Below, in pieces: positions 8,545-16,125 of a DNA stretch of 64,000 nt. Under the pieces are notes generated by a model. That model was not told the origin of the DNA. It did not search any database and saw nothing but the letters and a program-made list of their open reading frames with translations. The position numbers and the translations under genes were made by a program. The DNA is from Cupriavidus necator A5-1 (GTDB lineage: Bacteria > Pseudomonadota > Gammaproteobacteria > Burkholderiales > Burkholderiaceae), in assembly GCF_000744095.1 (NCBI RefSeq), contig NZ_JQLI01000008.1, positions 2,914,001 to 2,978,000 on the forward strand. Reading direction: 5' to 3'. Numbering within the stretch: the stretch's first letter is position 1; every line of letters begins with the position of its first letter.

Positions 8545-8587
8545 GGAGATCAGGGAGTGAGATGGATACGAGACAGCGGACGAGCAA

Positions 8588-8614
8588 GGGCGGTGCGACA
8601 CAGCGACACCGCCC
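8588..8614. terminator. GC-rich hairpin between HAD and cupin genes
   Basis: An 8-bp perfect stem (GGGCGGTG with CACCGCCC, loop of 11) lies 15 bp after the HAD stop on the minus strand. It lacks a strong U-tract, so it is at best a weak terminator, or a stem that adjusts expression of the cupin gene behind it. Confidence 0.4.
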
Positions 8615-8629
8615 CCGGGCAGGACTACG

Positions 8630-9331
8630 TTACTTGTTGTCCTCGACCGCATCCGCCAGTTGCGCCAGCGAGTGGAAGTGGTAGTCCGGCTTCGTCAGCT
8701 CGGGCACTTCCATGGTGCCGCCAAATCCCGGCTGTGCATGACGGCGCTCGATCCAGCAGGTCTTCAGGCCGAGCTTCCTGGCAATGCCGATGTCATGGTA
8801 CTGGCTCTGCGCTACGTGAAGGTTGTCCTGTTGCTTGTAACCCCATTTGGCGTCATAGCGGCCACGCGCATAGGCGAAGTACTGCGGATTGGGCTTTTCC
8901 GTCAGGGCATCGTCACAGGTGACGGTGTCGTCAAACGGGAAGTCCAGCGTCTTCTCGAAGTGAGTCAGTGCCCAGCGCTGGGCGTTGGTCATCGCCACCA
9001 GCTTGAAATGCTTGCGCAAACGCTTCAGCGCCTCGACCGAATCCGGGAACGCCTTCCAGTTGACCACGGAGTCCCGCAGGCCGCAGGCGAGTTCGTCGGA
9101 GTCGGGGAGGCCAAGGCTCTGCGCCATCAAGTGCCAGCAACGTTCCAGGTCATCGGGATACCACATCGTCTTGTCAGCGGCGCGGGTACGGCGATAGGCG
9201 GCCAGGAAATCCTCATCGCTGATGGCGCTGCCGGGCACGGCGCGACGGAAGTAGTCGAGCATCCCGCCCTCGAAGTCAATCAGCGTGCCAACCACGTCGA
9301 ACGTAAGTACCTTGAAGTCTTTGAGTGCCAT
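8630..9331 (-). CDS. HAD-superfamily hydrolase, haloacid-dehalogenase type II-like (A)
   Basis: The 233-residue protein starts MALKDFKV and carries the HAD nucleophile Asp12 in TFDVVGTL, motif II in VAMTNAQ, a motif III region in LTEKPNPQYF and a motif IV region in VAQSQYHDI. Members remove phosphate or halide from small molecules; such genes often sit beside PuuB-like oxidases in related bacteria, but no substrate is known to me. AGAGG precedes the ATG. It lies 117 bp after the oxidase gene on the same strand. An internally deleted relative of this gene remains at 36911-37000. Confidence 0.88.
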   Translation of the reverse strand: MALKDFKVLTFDVVGTLIDFEGGMLDYFRRAVPGSAISDEDFLAAYRRTRAADKTMWYPDDLERCWHLMAQSLGLPDSDELACGLRDSVVNWKAFPDSVEALKRLRKHFKLVAMTNAQRWALTHFEKTLDFPFDDTVTCDDALTEKPNPQYFAYARGRYDAKWGYKQQDNLHVAQSQYHDIGIARKLGLKTCWIERRHAQPGFGGTMEVPELTKPDYHFHSLAQLADAVEDNK

Positions 9332-9448
9332 GAAATACCTCTGCTAGTAAAGAAGAGAAAAAAAGCTGCCTACGTCGCGTATGGAGGCGACCGCGGTGCC
9401 AGACATCGAAACAAAGCATTCTTGCGCTACTTCCGGGTCAGTTGGCTC

Positions 9449-10768
9449 TCACGACACCAGGTCCTTGAGCTTGAAGTACAGGCCGACGGCGGGAAGGAAC
9501 CACGGCGGTCCCAGATGGCCCGGGATGGCCGGCCAGTCGCGCGTGCGCCAGGGGTTGGCCAGGATATCGCCCGCCATCACGCGGGCCATGCGCTGCCCCA
9601 TCAGCACGGCCATCTGCGTGCCATGCCCGCTGAATCCCATCGCGTAGTAAAGGCCGTCGCGCTCGCCGGCGTGCGGCAGGCGGTCTTGCGTCATGTCGAC
9701 CAACCCGCCCCAGCAATGCGTGATCGCCACGTCGGCAAGCTGCGGCAAGGCCTCCAGCATGGTGGCGCGCAGGATCTCGCCGCTGCGGGTATCGGACTGC
9801 GGCGCCGAAGCGGTAAAGCGCGCCCGGCCGCCAAACAGCAGACGATCGTCAGGCGTGAGGCGGAAATAGTTGTGCAGGTTCGCGGTCGTGACATACGTGC
9901 GCCGCTCCGACAGCAGCGCTTGCGCGCGGGCACGGCCCAGCGGCTCCGTGGCGATGACAAAGCTGCCGATGGGAACGATGCGCCGGCGGATCCAGCCGAA
10001 GCTGCCGTAGCCGCCGTGCTGCGTGGTGCCGGTAGCCAGCAGCACCTGGTTGGCCTGCACCGTGCCGCGGGCCGTGTACAGCCGGTGGCCGTGCGTCTGC
10101 CCGATGCGCTCGATCTTCTCTACAGCCGTGCGCAGATGGATCTGCGCACCCTGGCGCGCGGCTGCCTGCGCCAGCCCGTGGGCAAAGCGGCCCATATGCA
10201 TCTGGCCGCTCTTGCGGTACAGCAGTCCGCCGGCGTAGCGGTCGCTGGCCACCTCCTGCCTGACGCGGCTTGCGCTCAGCAGCTCCACGTCCGGATCCAC
10301 GCCGGAGCGCACGAGCTGTTCGCAGCTACGCGCGAGCATGTCGTAATGCTCGGGCCGCGAGGCGAGCTTGAGCTTGCCATGGCGAACGAAATCGCAGTCG
10401 ATGCCTTCGTCGCGAATCAGCGCCTCCACGGCGTCCACGCCGGCGTCGTAAGCGTGATACCACTCGCGCGCCTGGTCGGCGCCAACGCGCGCGGCAAGCG
10501 TGGCGTAGTCGACGGCCAGGCCGTTGTTGACATGGCCGCCATTGCGGCCCGACGCCTCCGCTGCGATCGAATCCTGCGCTTCCAGCACCACGACATTCGC
10601 CCCCTGCCTAGCCAGCGCCAGGGCCGCGGACAAGCCGCAGAATCCCGCGCCGACGATCGCCACATCGACTTTGGCGGGCAGCTCGGATGCCGCGGTCGGG
10701 AACGGCGCAAGGCCATGGTGCCAATAGGGGTCGGAAGAGCAAGGCGCGCCCGCATGGGCACGGTCCAC
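9449..10768 (-). CDS. FAD-dependent amine oxidase, PuuB/DadA-like (A)
   Basis: This DAO-fold flavoprotein of 439 residues resembles gamma-glutamylputrescine oxidase: the FAD motif VDVAIVGAGFCGLSAAL, EASGRNGGHVNNGLAVDY, and a C-terminal HAGERDGLYYAMGFSGHGTQMA. It would oxidise an amine to an aldehyde. The frame is open to 11137, but I chose the GTG at 10768: GGAGG sits 7 bp before it and the start then matches the paralogue at 26959-28248. This leaves a 286-bp divergent control region before the LysR gene. It is probably first in an operon with the HAD and cupin genes. Confidence 0.9.
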   Translation of the reverse strand: MDRAHAGAPCSSDPYWHHGLAPFPTAASELPAKVDVAIVGAGFCGLSAALALARQGANVVVLEAQDSIAAEASGRNGGHVNNGLAVDYATLAARVGADQAREWYHAYDAGVDAVEALIRDEGIDCDFVRHGKLKLASRPEHYDMLARSCEQLVRSGVDPDVELLSASRVRQEVASDRYAGGLLYRKSGQMHMGRFAHGLAQAAARQGAQIHLRTAVEKIERIGQTHGHRLYTARGTVQANQVLLATGTTQHGGYGSFGWIRRRIVPIGSFVIATEPLGRARAQALLSERRTYVTTANLHNYFRLTPDDRLLFGGRARFTASAPQSDTRSGEILRATMLEALPQLADVAITHCWGGLVDMTQDRLPHAGERDGLYYAMGFSGHGTQMAVLMGQRMARVMAGDILANPWRTRDWPAIPGHLGPPWFLPAVGLYFKLKDLVS

Positions 10769-11054
10769 CAGGATGCCTCCGCGGGTGATCAAAACGTTCC
10801 GCGATGCGTCCGACGCGGCCGGTCCGGGTGATGCTTGCGCCGGTTCCGGCGAGGCCGCGCTGACGCTCAATGTAATAGGAGCGGCCAGGCAGCCATCGCC
10901 TCCCTTGCCGCCGGCAAATTCGACCGCCGATACCCCGATGTGACGCACAGACACGGCCTTGCTCCGATAAATCCGTTGTACGATGCACAAAGTGTAGGGA
11001 GCCCCTGCCAGCACGGCAACTTCCCAATTGTTGGGCCGAACATAATCTGAAGTT
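10769..11054. promoter_or_regulatory. Divergent oxidase / lysR control region with LysR-type box
   Basis: The 286-bp gap between the leftward oxidase and rightward LysR gene contains two dyads. One is CCCAA-TTG-TTGGG at 11023-11035. The other, at 11042-11056, is ATAA-N7-TTAT with the classic T-N11-A spacing of LysR-family sites. Its last bases overlap the lysR start codon, which suggests autorepression. CATAAT at 11041-11046 resembles a -10 box but would put transcription almost at the start codon. Confidence 0.55.
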
Positions 11055-11990
11055 ATGGCAAATTTCCGGCGAAAACTTCCCAGCGCCAATGCCCTGTTCG
11101 TCTTCGAGGCCGCCGGGCGCTGCGGCAGCCTGACCAAGGCCGCCGCCGAACTTTATGTCAGCCAACCGGCCGTCAGCCGGATGCTGGCGCGCATGGAAGA
11201 CCGCATGGGGGTGCGGCTCCTTGATCGGGTACGTGGGGGCGTCGAGCTGACCGAGAATGGCCGCCTGCTCCATCGCGCCATCACCGAAGGCTTCAATGTC
11301 ATCCAGGCGTCGATCAGTGAAATCGAAGCGCGCGCAACCGGACTGGAGACCGTCACGCTCTCCGTTTCGACGGCCTTTACCACGCACTGGATCATGCCGC
11401 GCATGGAAAAGCTGCGGCGGGACTTTCCCGGCGTTGACCTGCGGTTCCAGCTGATCTCTGGCAGGGTAGGCGGGCCGCTGCATGACGTTGACCTCGGGCT
11501 TCGCTTCTTCTCCCCCGGCGAGGCGGCGCAAAACAGCGTGTTGCTGATGCCGGAAATCATCGTGCCAGTGTGCAGCCCGGCCTATCGGGACGATACCGGC
11601 CGCGACAGCGACGTCCTCATTAACCTGACCGACAGCAATCGGGACTGGCCGACGCTGTTTCCCGAACTCGGTCAACGTAGCCGGGACTTGTACCACCTGA
11701 ATTTTTCCGACTATTCCATCGTGGTACAGACAGCGATGCTCGGCCAGGGCATTGCGCCGGGCTGGCTGAACGTAGTTGCCCACTGGATGAGACAGGGGGC
11801 ACTGGTGCCGGCCATCAATCAGGTCCATGTCGCGAACCGGCAATGCTATCTGGTGCAGCAAGCGACCCCGTCCCCTCGCCCTACCGTAACCAGGCTGCGC
11901 GACTGGATCCTCGAGGAGACCTACCAGGATCTGGTGGAGATCGACCGCATGTATCCGGGCCTGGGCCTGTTGAAGCTGGTCGGACGCTAA
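11055..11990 (+). CDS. LysR-family transcriptional regulator (GcvA-like)
   Basis: The 311-residue protein has an N-terminal winged helix-turn-helix (FEAAGRCGSLTKAAAELYVSQPAVSRMLARME, described here by residues about 16-47) and a ligand-binding domain with AFTTHWIMPRMEKLRRDFPGV near residues 100-120. The PSANAL opening and the SxAFTTHWIMPR region are typical of the GcvA branch. It is divergent from the oxidase-HAD-cupin operon and probably regulates it in response to the substrate or a metabolite. Only a weak GAAG precedes the ATG, and a LysR box overlaps the start. Confidence 0.92.
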   Translation: MANFRRKLPSANALFVFEAAGRCGSLTKAAAELYVSQPAVSRMLARMEDRMGVRLLDRVRGGVELTENGRLLHRAITEGFNVIQASISEIEARATGLETVTLSVSTAFTTHWIMPRMEKLRRDFPGVDLRFQLISGRVGGPLHDVDLGLRFFSPGEAAQNSVLLMPEIIVPVCSPAYRDDTGRDSDVLINLTDSNRDWPTLFPELGQRSRDLYHLNFSDYSIVVQTAMLGQGIAPGWLNVVAHWMRQGALVPAINQVHVANRQCYLVQQATPSPRPTVTRLRDWILEETYQDLVEIDRMYPGLGLLKLVGR

Positions 11991-12044
11991 TGAGGCCGCT
12001 TGCGGCGCAGTTCATTGCGCAGCGCATCGAAGGCACCATCAAGT

Positions 12045-12075
12045 AAAAAGCCCACAGGCATGACTGCCTGTGGGC
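12045..12075 (-). terminator. Rho-independent terminator of the double-cupin gene
   Basis: An 11-bp perfect stem (12050-12060 with 12065-12075, GCCCACAGGCA and its complement, TGAC loop) is flanked on the left by AAAAA, read as a U-tract on the minus strand. It fits termination of the leftward cupin gene ending at 12132. On the plus strand it may also stop the convergent lysR transcript. Confidence 0.85.
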
Positions 12076-12131
12076 AAGGCTTCACAGTGAAGCGGAGACC
12101 ACCAGTGAACGTCAACGGCGCGCAATACTAA

Positions 12132-12884
12132 TCAGGCCGGCCGGAAAATTCCATAAACCTTGGTCACCTGCTCACGGCTATCCCAGCTGCACTGCGCATT
12201 CTGTTCGACCAGGAAGATATCGCCGCGCGAAAATGTCCCGCTACGGCCGGTTTCATCTTCAAACGTCACGCTGCCCTCCAACAGATACATCAGTTCGTAG
12301 TGGGGATAGAACATCGCCCGACGACGGTAGGGAGTCGAATCCCAGGTGCCGCAGACGAACTGCCCGTCCTGAGAGCGATAGTCTGTGTAGTTGCGACAAG
12401 CTGGAGTCGGGGTGAGCAGCAACGCGGCCGAAGGCGCGCCGGACGGTTCCAGTGCCGGCTCTTCTGCGATCGGCAGCAGCGCGCGCGCACCAGGGCGGCT
12501 GTAGTTGTAGCGCATGAAGATGATCGACACCGGGCACTCAGCAGACCAGGCGAACTCTGCGTCATGTAACAACACAGCGCTGTTGCCCGGACCCAGCACG
12601 ACCGTACGATCCGGCTGGATCAGCGTCAGCTTTCCGTCGCAGACGATGATGAACTCATCTGCCGGCTGTGCCTTTACCGATCCGCGCCCGCTGTCCAGTG
12701 TGATAGCGCCCACCGTTACCGGTCCCGGCGGCAAGTCCAGCATGCGACGGCGGAAAAGGAAGTCGTTTTCCTCGGAAGCGTCGGTGAAGGGAATACCGAG
12801 GGAATGGTCTTGCGCAAACGTGCGCAAATTGACAAAGGTAGCCGGCGTGGCGTGCACGGTGGCACCCTGCTGCAAACTCGACAT
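12132..12884 (-). CDS. Double-domain cupin protein
   Basis: The 250-residue protein shows two cupin barrels. The N-terminal one has AITLDSGRGSVKAQPADEFIIVCDGKLTL, with GPGNSAVLLHDAEFAW. The C-terminal one has YPHYELMYLLEGSVTFEDE, with FSRGDIFLVEQNAQCSW. The layout recalls ureidoglycine aminohydrolase and other DUF861 bicupins, but no catalytic set could be confirmed. The ATG at 12884 follows a GAGAAC stretch; the frame is open further to 12986, and that extension looks unlike a cupin. It ends at a strong terminator. Being beside the GNAT and aminotransferase genes suggests a role in the same catabolic module. Confidence 0.78.
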   Translation of the reverse strand: MSSLQQGATVHATPATFVNLRTFAQDHSLGIPFTDASEENDFLFRRRMLDLPPGPVTVGAITLDSGRGSVKAQPADEFIIVCDGKLTLIQPDRTVVLGPGNSAVLLHDAEFAWSAECPVSIIFMRYNYSRPGARALLPIAEEPALEPSGAPSAALLLTPTPACRNYTDYRSQDGQFVCGTWDSTPYRRRAMFYPHYELMYLLEGSVTFEDETGRSGTFSRGDIFLVEQNAQCSWDSREQVTKVYGIFRPA

Positions 12885-13398
12885 GACTTGTTCTCGCGAT
12901 TCAATGAGGATTACGCTGCGTGAGCCATGAGCCGCGCAAACCTTCAACAGGGAAAAAGTTTGATCGGTGTAGGTGTGTCCCGACATGAATCAGCTCCGCC
13001 ATGACGTCGCCTACGCCCCGGACAGAATTACAGCACCATCGAGCTTCTGGAGTATCCCGTTTGGACAGTGTCCACGCATAGAAACAGCGGCATTTAACGT
13101 GCCGTTCAGCATAATTTGCTGCATCCCGAAAAAGTCGCTATTGATGGGCGTCGGTCAATCCCCTGCCGTGGGAAAGCGGGCTGCATCCCGCAAGCCCATT
13201 GCAGGAGCGCGGGCGTAGCAATTTGTGCGGTCTGGCGCTGGCCCAACGGCATAAGCTCTGCGTGATGAAGCGGCAGTCAGACGATCATGTGGAATCGCAT
13301 TTGCGCCGTAAAGAGGCGGGAACACTGTGGCAAGATTGCTTCAGTTCGTAGTCCTGCCAGACGTGTTGCTGATTCGGCTTACTCAAAAGGAATACACC
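12885..13398. promoter_or_regulatory. Divergent cupin / GNAT2 region with a palindrome
   Basis: This 514-bp stretch separates the leftward double cupin from the rightward GNAT gene and shows no convincing gene. TGGACA-G-TGTCCA at 13062-13074 is a perfect inverted repeat and a candidate operator. The AAAAGGA before 13399 is the ribosome-binding site of the GNAT gene. Confidence 0.45.
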
Positions 13399-14256
13399 AT
13401 GCCAAGCCACGCTATCCATGCTCCAGTTTCCTACCGCGCGATGAGCGAAGAGGACGTGCCCGCGGCACATGAGCTGTCGCAAGCCTTGCGCTGGCCGCAT
13501 CGTGCCGAAGACTGGAAATTTGTTCTTCGCCTTGGAACCGGCTTCGTCGCCGAGGAAGCTGGCGTGGTGATCGGCACGGGGCTTTGCTGGAAGCAGGGAC
13601 AGCGAGCATCGCTTGGGATGATCATTGTGTCGCCGGCACATCAAGGCAAGCGCATCGGCAGTGAGTTGATGCGCCTGGTGCTGGAAGCGCTTGGCAACCG
13701 CTGCACGCTGCTTAATGCAACCCCCGCCGGACAGCCGCTGTATGAACGCCTCGGCTTCGTCGCGACCGGCACCATCAACCAGCATCAGGGCACGATGAAT
13801 GCCGTCGACCCGGTTGCGCTTGCCGAAGGGGAAACGCTGCGTCCGTTCGAGCCCGGCGATATCGAGACGATCATCGAACTGGGAAATCGCGCTACCGGCA
13901 TGTCGCGGGGCGAAGTGCTGAAGGCATTGCTCTCCACGGCCGAGACCGTGGTGCTGGAGCGCAATGGCGAAGCGGTCGGATTCTCGGCCATGCGCCGCTT
14001 CGGGCGGGGCTATGCGATCGGGCCGGTGGTCGCCTCCGATAGTGAACGCGCGAAAGCCTTGATTGCCTGCTGGTCTGCCGCCTACACCGGGTCTTTCGTG
14101 CGCGTGGATGTCACGGGAACGAGCGGCCTGCAGGACTGGCTCGCGCAGGCGGGACTGGTACAGGTGGATACCGTCGTGGCGATGGCACGTAATGGCGTAC
14201 CGCCGGCGGATAGCACGCTCAAGCAGTTCGCAATCGTAAATCAGGCGCTCTGCTGA
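13399..14256 (+). CDS. Two-domain GNAT family N-acetyltransferase, paralogue 2
   Basis: The 285-residue protein is collinear with the GNAT gene at 2377-3264. Both have the alanine-rich ELSQ/LSQ segment followed by RWPHR, the acetyl-CoA signature (QGKRIG here), LYERLGFVATG, NQHQGTM and AMRRFGRGYAIGPVV. The substrate is unknown. AAAAGGA precedes the ATG at 13399; the longer frame from 13327 lacks a ribosome-binding site. It is followed after 55 bp by a class V aminotransferase in the same direction, so the two are likely one operon. Conservation of this unusual two-domain GNAT in both halves of the locus ties it to the module. Confidence 0.85.
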   Translation: MPSHAIHAPVSYRAMSEEDVPAAHELSQALRWPHRAEDWKFVLRLGTGFVAEEAGVVIGTGLCWKQGQRASLGMIIVSPAHQGKRIGSELMRLVLEALGNRCTLLNATPAGQPLYERLGFVATGTINQHQGTMNAVDPVALAEGETLRPFEPGDIETIIELGNRATGMSRGEVLKALLSTAETVVLERNGEAVGFSAMRRFGRGYAIGPVVASDSERAKALIACWSAAYTGSFVRVDVTGTSGLQDWLAQAGLVQVDTVVAMARNGVPPADSTLKQFAIVNQALC

Positions 14257-14311
14257 GCCCCGTCGAAACACGCGCAATCTTATGAATCCGGAAAAGGCAG
14301 GGGAATACCCA

Positions 14312-15481
14312 ATGTCGAGTAGTCATGCCACCGATGAAGCATTCTGGGAACGCATTCGCGACGCGTATCCCAGGCAACAGCCGTTGCTGAACCTCAACAA
14401 TGCCGCGGTCAGTCCCCCACCGCTTGTGGTCGAACAGGCAATGATTGATGCCTATCGCCTCATCAACCATAACCCGGATGTCAACATGTGGAGCAAGCTC
14501 GACGCCGCGCTCCCTGCCATCAAGCAGCAGCTCGCACAACTGGCCGACTGCAGCCCGGAAGAAATCGCGTTGAACCGTAATACTTCGGAGGGTCTGAGCA
14601 CGGCCATTTTCGGCATACCGCTCACTGCCAATGACCAGGTCCTGATTTCCGCGTGGGACTATCCGAGCGCGTGCGCGGCGTGGCAGCAGCGCCAGCAAAG
14701 GGAGGGCATCGAGGTTGCGTGTGTCGACTTCGACCTGACGGCAAGCGACGAGGATATCTTCAAGGCATACGAAGCGGGCATCACGCCGAAGACGCGAGTG
14801 ATACAGATCACCCACATGTGCCACTGGAATGGCCGCGTCTTGCCGGTGAAGCGGATCTGCGAGCTGGCCCGATCCAAAGGGATCATCACGATCGTCGACG
14901 GCGCCCAGACCTTCGCACAGATGCCGGTCAGCTTCCGCGACCTCGATTGCGATTATTTTGTGACAAGCCTGCATAAATGGCTTGGCGCACCGGTCGGGAA
15001 CGGCATGTTGATCGTCAGGGAAAGCCGGATCGACAGCACCTGGCCGTTGCTGGCTCCGTTCGATCCTCCGCCGCTGCGCATCGACAAGTTCGACCACTGG
15101 AATCTCGGCACCTATAACTCCGCAGTACAGGCGGGCATTGCGCCGGCGATTCACTTCCACCGGGAAATCGGCACCGGGAACATCCACGCGCGACTGCGCG
15201 AGCTGACGCGCTATTGGTTGGACCAGGTCCGCGACCTCCCCGGCTTCCGGCTATACACGCCGATCGATACAGACGACCTTGGCGCGGTAAGCTTGTTCTC
15301 CATGGATCGCCTGGATGCCAGGAAGATCGAGCAGGAGCTCAGGCAGACCCACCGCGTGCACGTCAAGTTCCGCCAGGCCAGGCATGTCGCCGGACTTCGC
15401 GTATCGCCGCATATCTATATGCTGAAAAGCGATCTCGATCTCTTCGTGGATGCACTCAGGCGGGTCATCAGACATGGCTGA
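14312..15481 (+). CDS. Class V PLP-dependent aminotransferase / epimerase-like
   Basis: The 389-residue protein has the class V (isopenicillin-N epimerase / cysteine desulfurase) fold: LNLNNAAVSPPP near the start, NRNTSEGLSTAI for phosphate binding, TIVDGAQTFAQMP with the PLP-ring aspartate, and the Schiff-base lysine Lys222 in TSLHKWLGAPVGNG. Members carry out transamination, epimerisation or C-S cleavage on amino acids, so the exact reaction is open. The ATG at 14312 follows AGGGGAA; the ATG at 14282 has no ribosome-binding site. It is probably co-transcribed with the GNAT gene upstream. Confidence 0.87.
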   Translation: MSSSHATDEAFWERIRDAYPRQQPLLNLNNAAVSPPPLVVEQAMIDAYRLINHNPDVNMWSKLDAALPAIKQQLAQLADCSPEEIALNRNTSEGLSTAIFGIPLTANDQVLISAWDYPSACAAWQQRQQREGIEVACVDFDLTASDEDIFKAYEAGITPKTRVIQITHMCHWNGRVLPVKRICELARSKGIITIVDGAQTFAQMPVSFRDLDCDYFVTSLHKWLGAPVGNGMLIVRESRIDSTWPLLAPFDPPPLRIDKFDHWNLGTYNSAVQAGIAPAIHFHREIGTGNIHARLRELTRYWLDQVRDLPGFRLYTPIDTDDLGAVSLFSMDRLDARKIEQELRQTHRVHVKFRQARHVAGLRVSPHIYMLKSDLDLFVDALRRVIRHG

Positions 15482-15585
15482 GCATGCAGTGCTCCGGCGC
15501 CGACTTGGGCGCCGCGTGCACGGTTTTCTGCGTTGATCTGGGCGCTGTCCGGCTTGCCGACAGCATGCACCGACGATGCAGGCGC

Positions 15586-15909
15586 TTACTCATCGCCTGC
15601 ATGGAACTCTGATACGAATGTCGGCGCTTCTTCCATGCGATAGCGTCCGTTCTGGCACACGTAGTACATGGCGTGCTGGCCGCTACGTGCGAACGTCACA
15701 CAGCAGGAATGTTCGAAGCGTCCGAAACGGGTGATACCGATGCCCGGCGATCCCGGCCACTCCCATACGCGCTGTTCCTCAACGCAGTCCAGAACGCGAT
15801 GCTGCGTCCTGGGATGCATGGACGAATTGAGCATCGTGTCGATGTACCCGAATACACCCAGCGAAGGGTAACGCTCCTGCATTGCCGTCCATCGTCGCTT
15901 AGGCGACAT
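15586..15909 (-). CDS. Small hypothetical protein downstream of acetyl-CoA synthetase
   Basis: I do not recognise this 107-residue protein. It is tryptophan- and cysteine-containing, soluble in appearance, with no signal peptide or membrane segment. Its ATG lies inside the end of the 44-codon ORF upstream (11-nt overlap at 15899-15909), which suggests translational coupling. Both follow acetyl-CoA synthetase on the same strand, so they could be the tail of that operon. Confidence 0.5.
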   Translation of the reverse strand: MSPKRRWTAMQERYPSLGVFGYIDTMLNSSMHPRTQHRVLDCVEEQRVWEWPGSPGIGITRFGRFEHSCCVTFARSGQHAMYYVCQNGRYRMEEAPTFVSEFHAGDE

Positions 15910-16033
15910 TGCAGCCCTCCGTGTCCAGCTTGATGTTCCCTGCCTTCAGCACTTCATTTGCCTTCAGATGATGGTTCCAGTGCCCGTCCTTGATCGTTTC
16001 GAGCATACGCATGGGCTTGACAACGCTCGTCAT
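15899..16033 (-). CDS. 44-residue small ORF between acsA and the hypothetical gene
   Basis: The ORF starts MTSVVKPMRMLETIKDGHWN and ends GCNVA. AGGA lies 4 bases before the ATG, with GAGGAG a little further upstream. It has an evenly charged composition that looks coding, and it overlaps the next gene by 11 nt. The family is not recognised. It lies 92 bp downstream of acetyl-CoA synthetase on the same strand. Confidence 0.45.
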   Translation of the reverse strand: MTSVVKPMRMLETIKDGHWNHHLKANEVLKAGNIKLDTEGCNVA

Positions 16034-16125
16034 CAGTTCCTGAGTCTCCTCGCATGGTCGCTTGACCAACGTGCATGGACCGGCCAGCCTCGCCCGGTGT
16101 ACGAAGCGCCGGTCAGATTGCGAAA

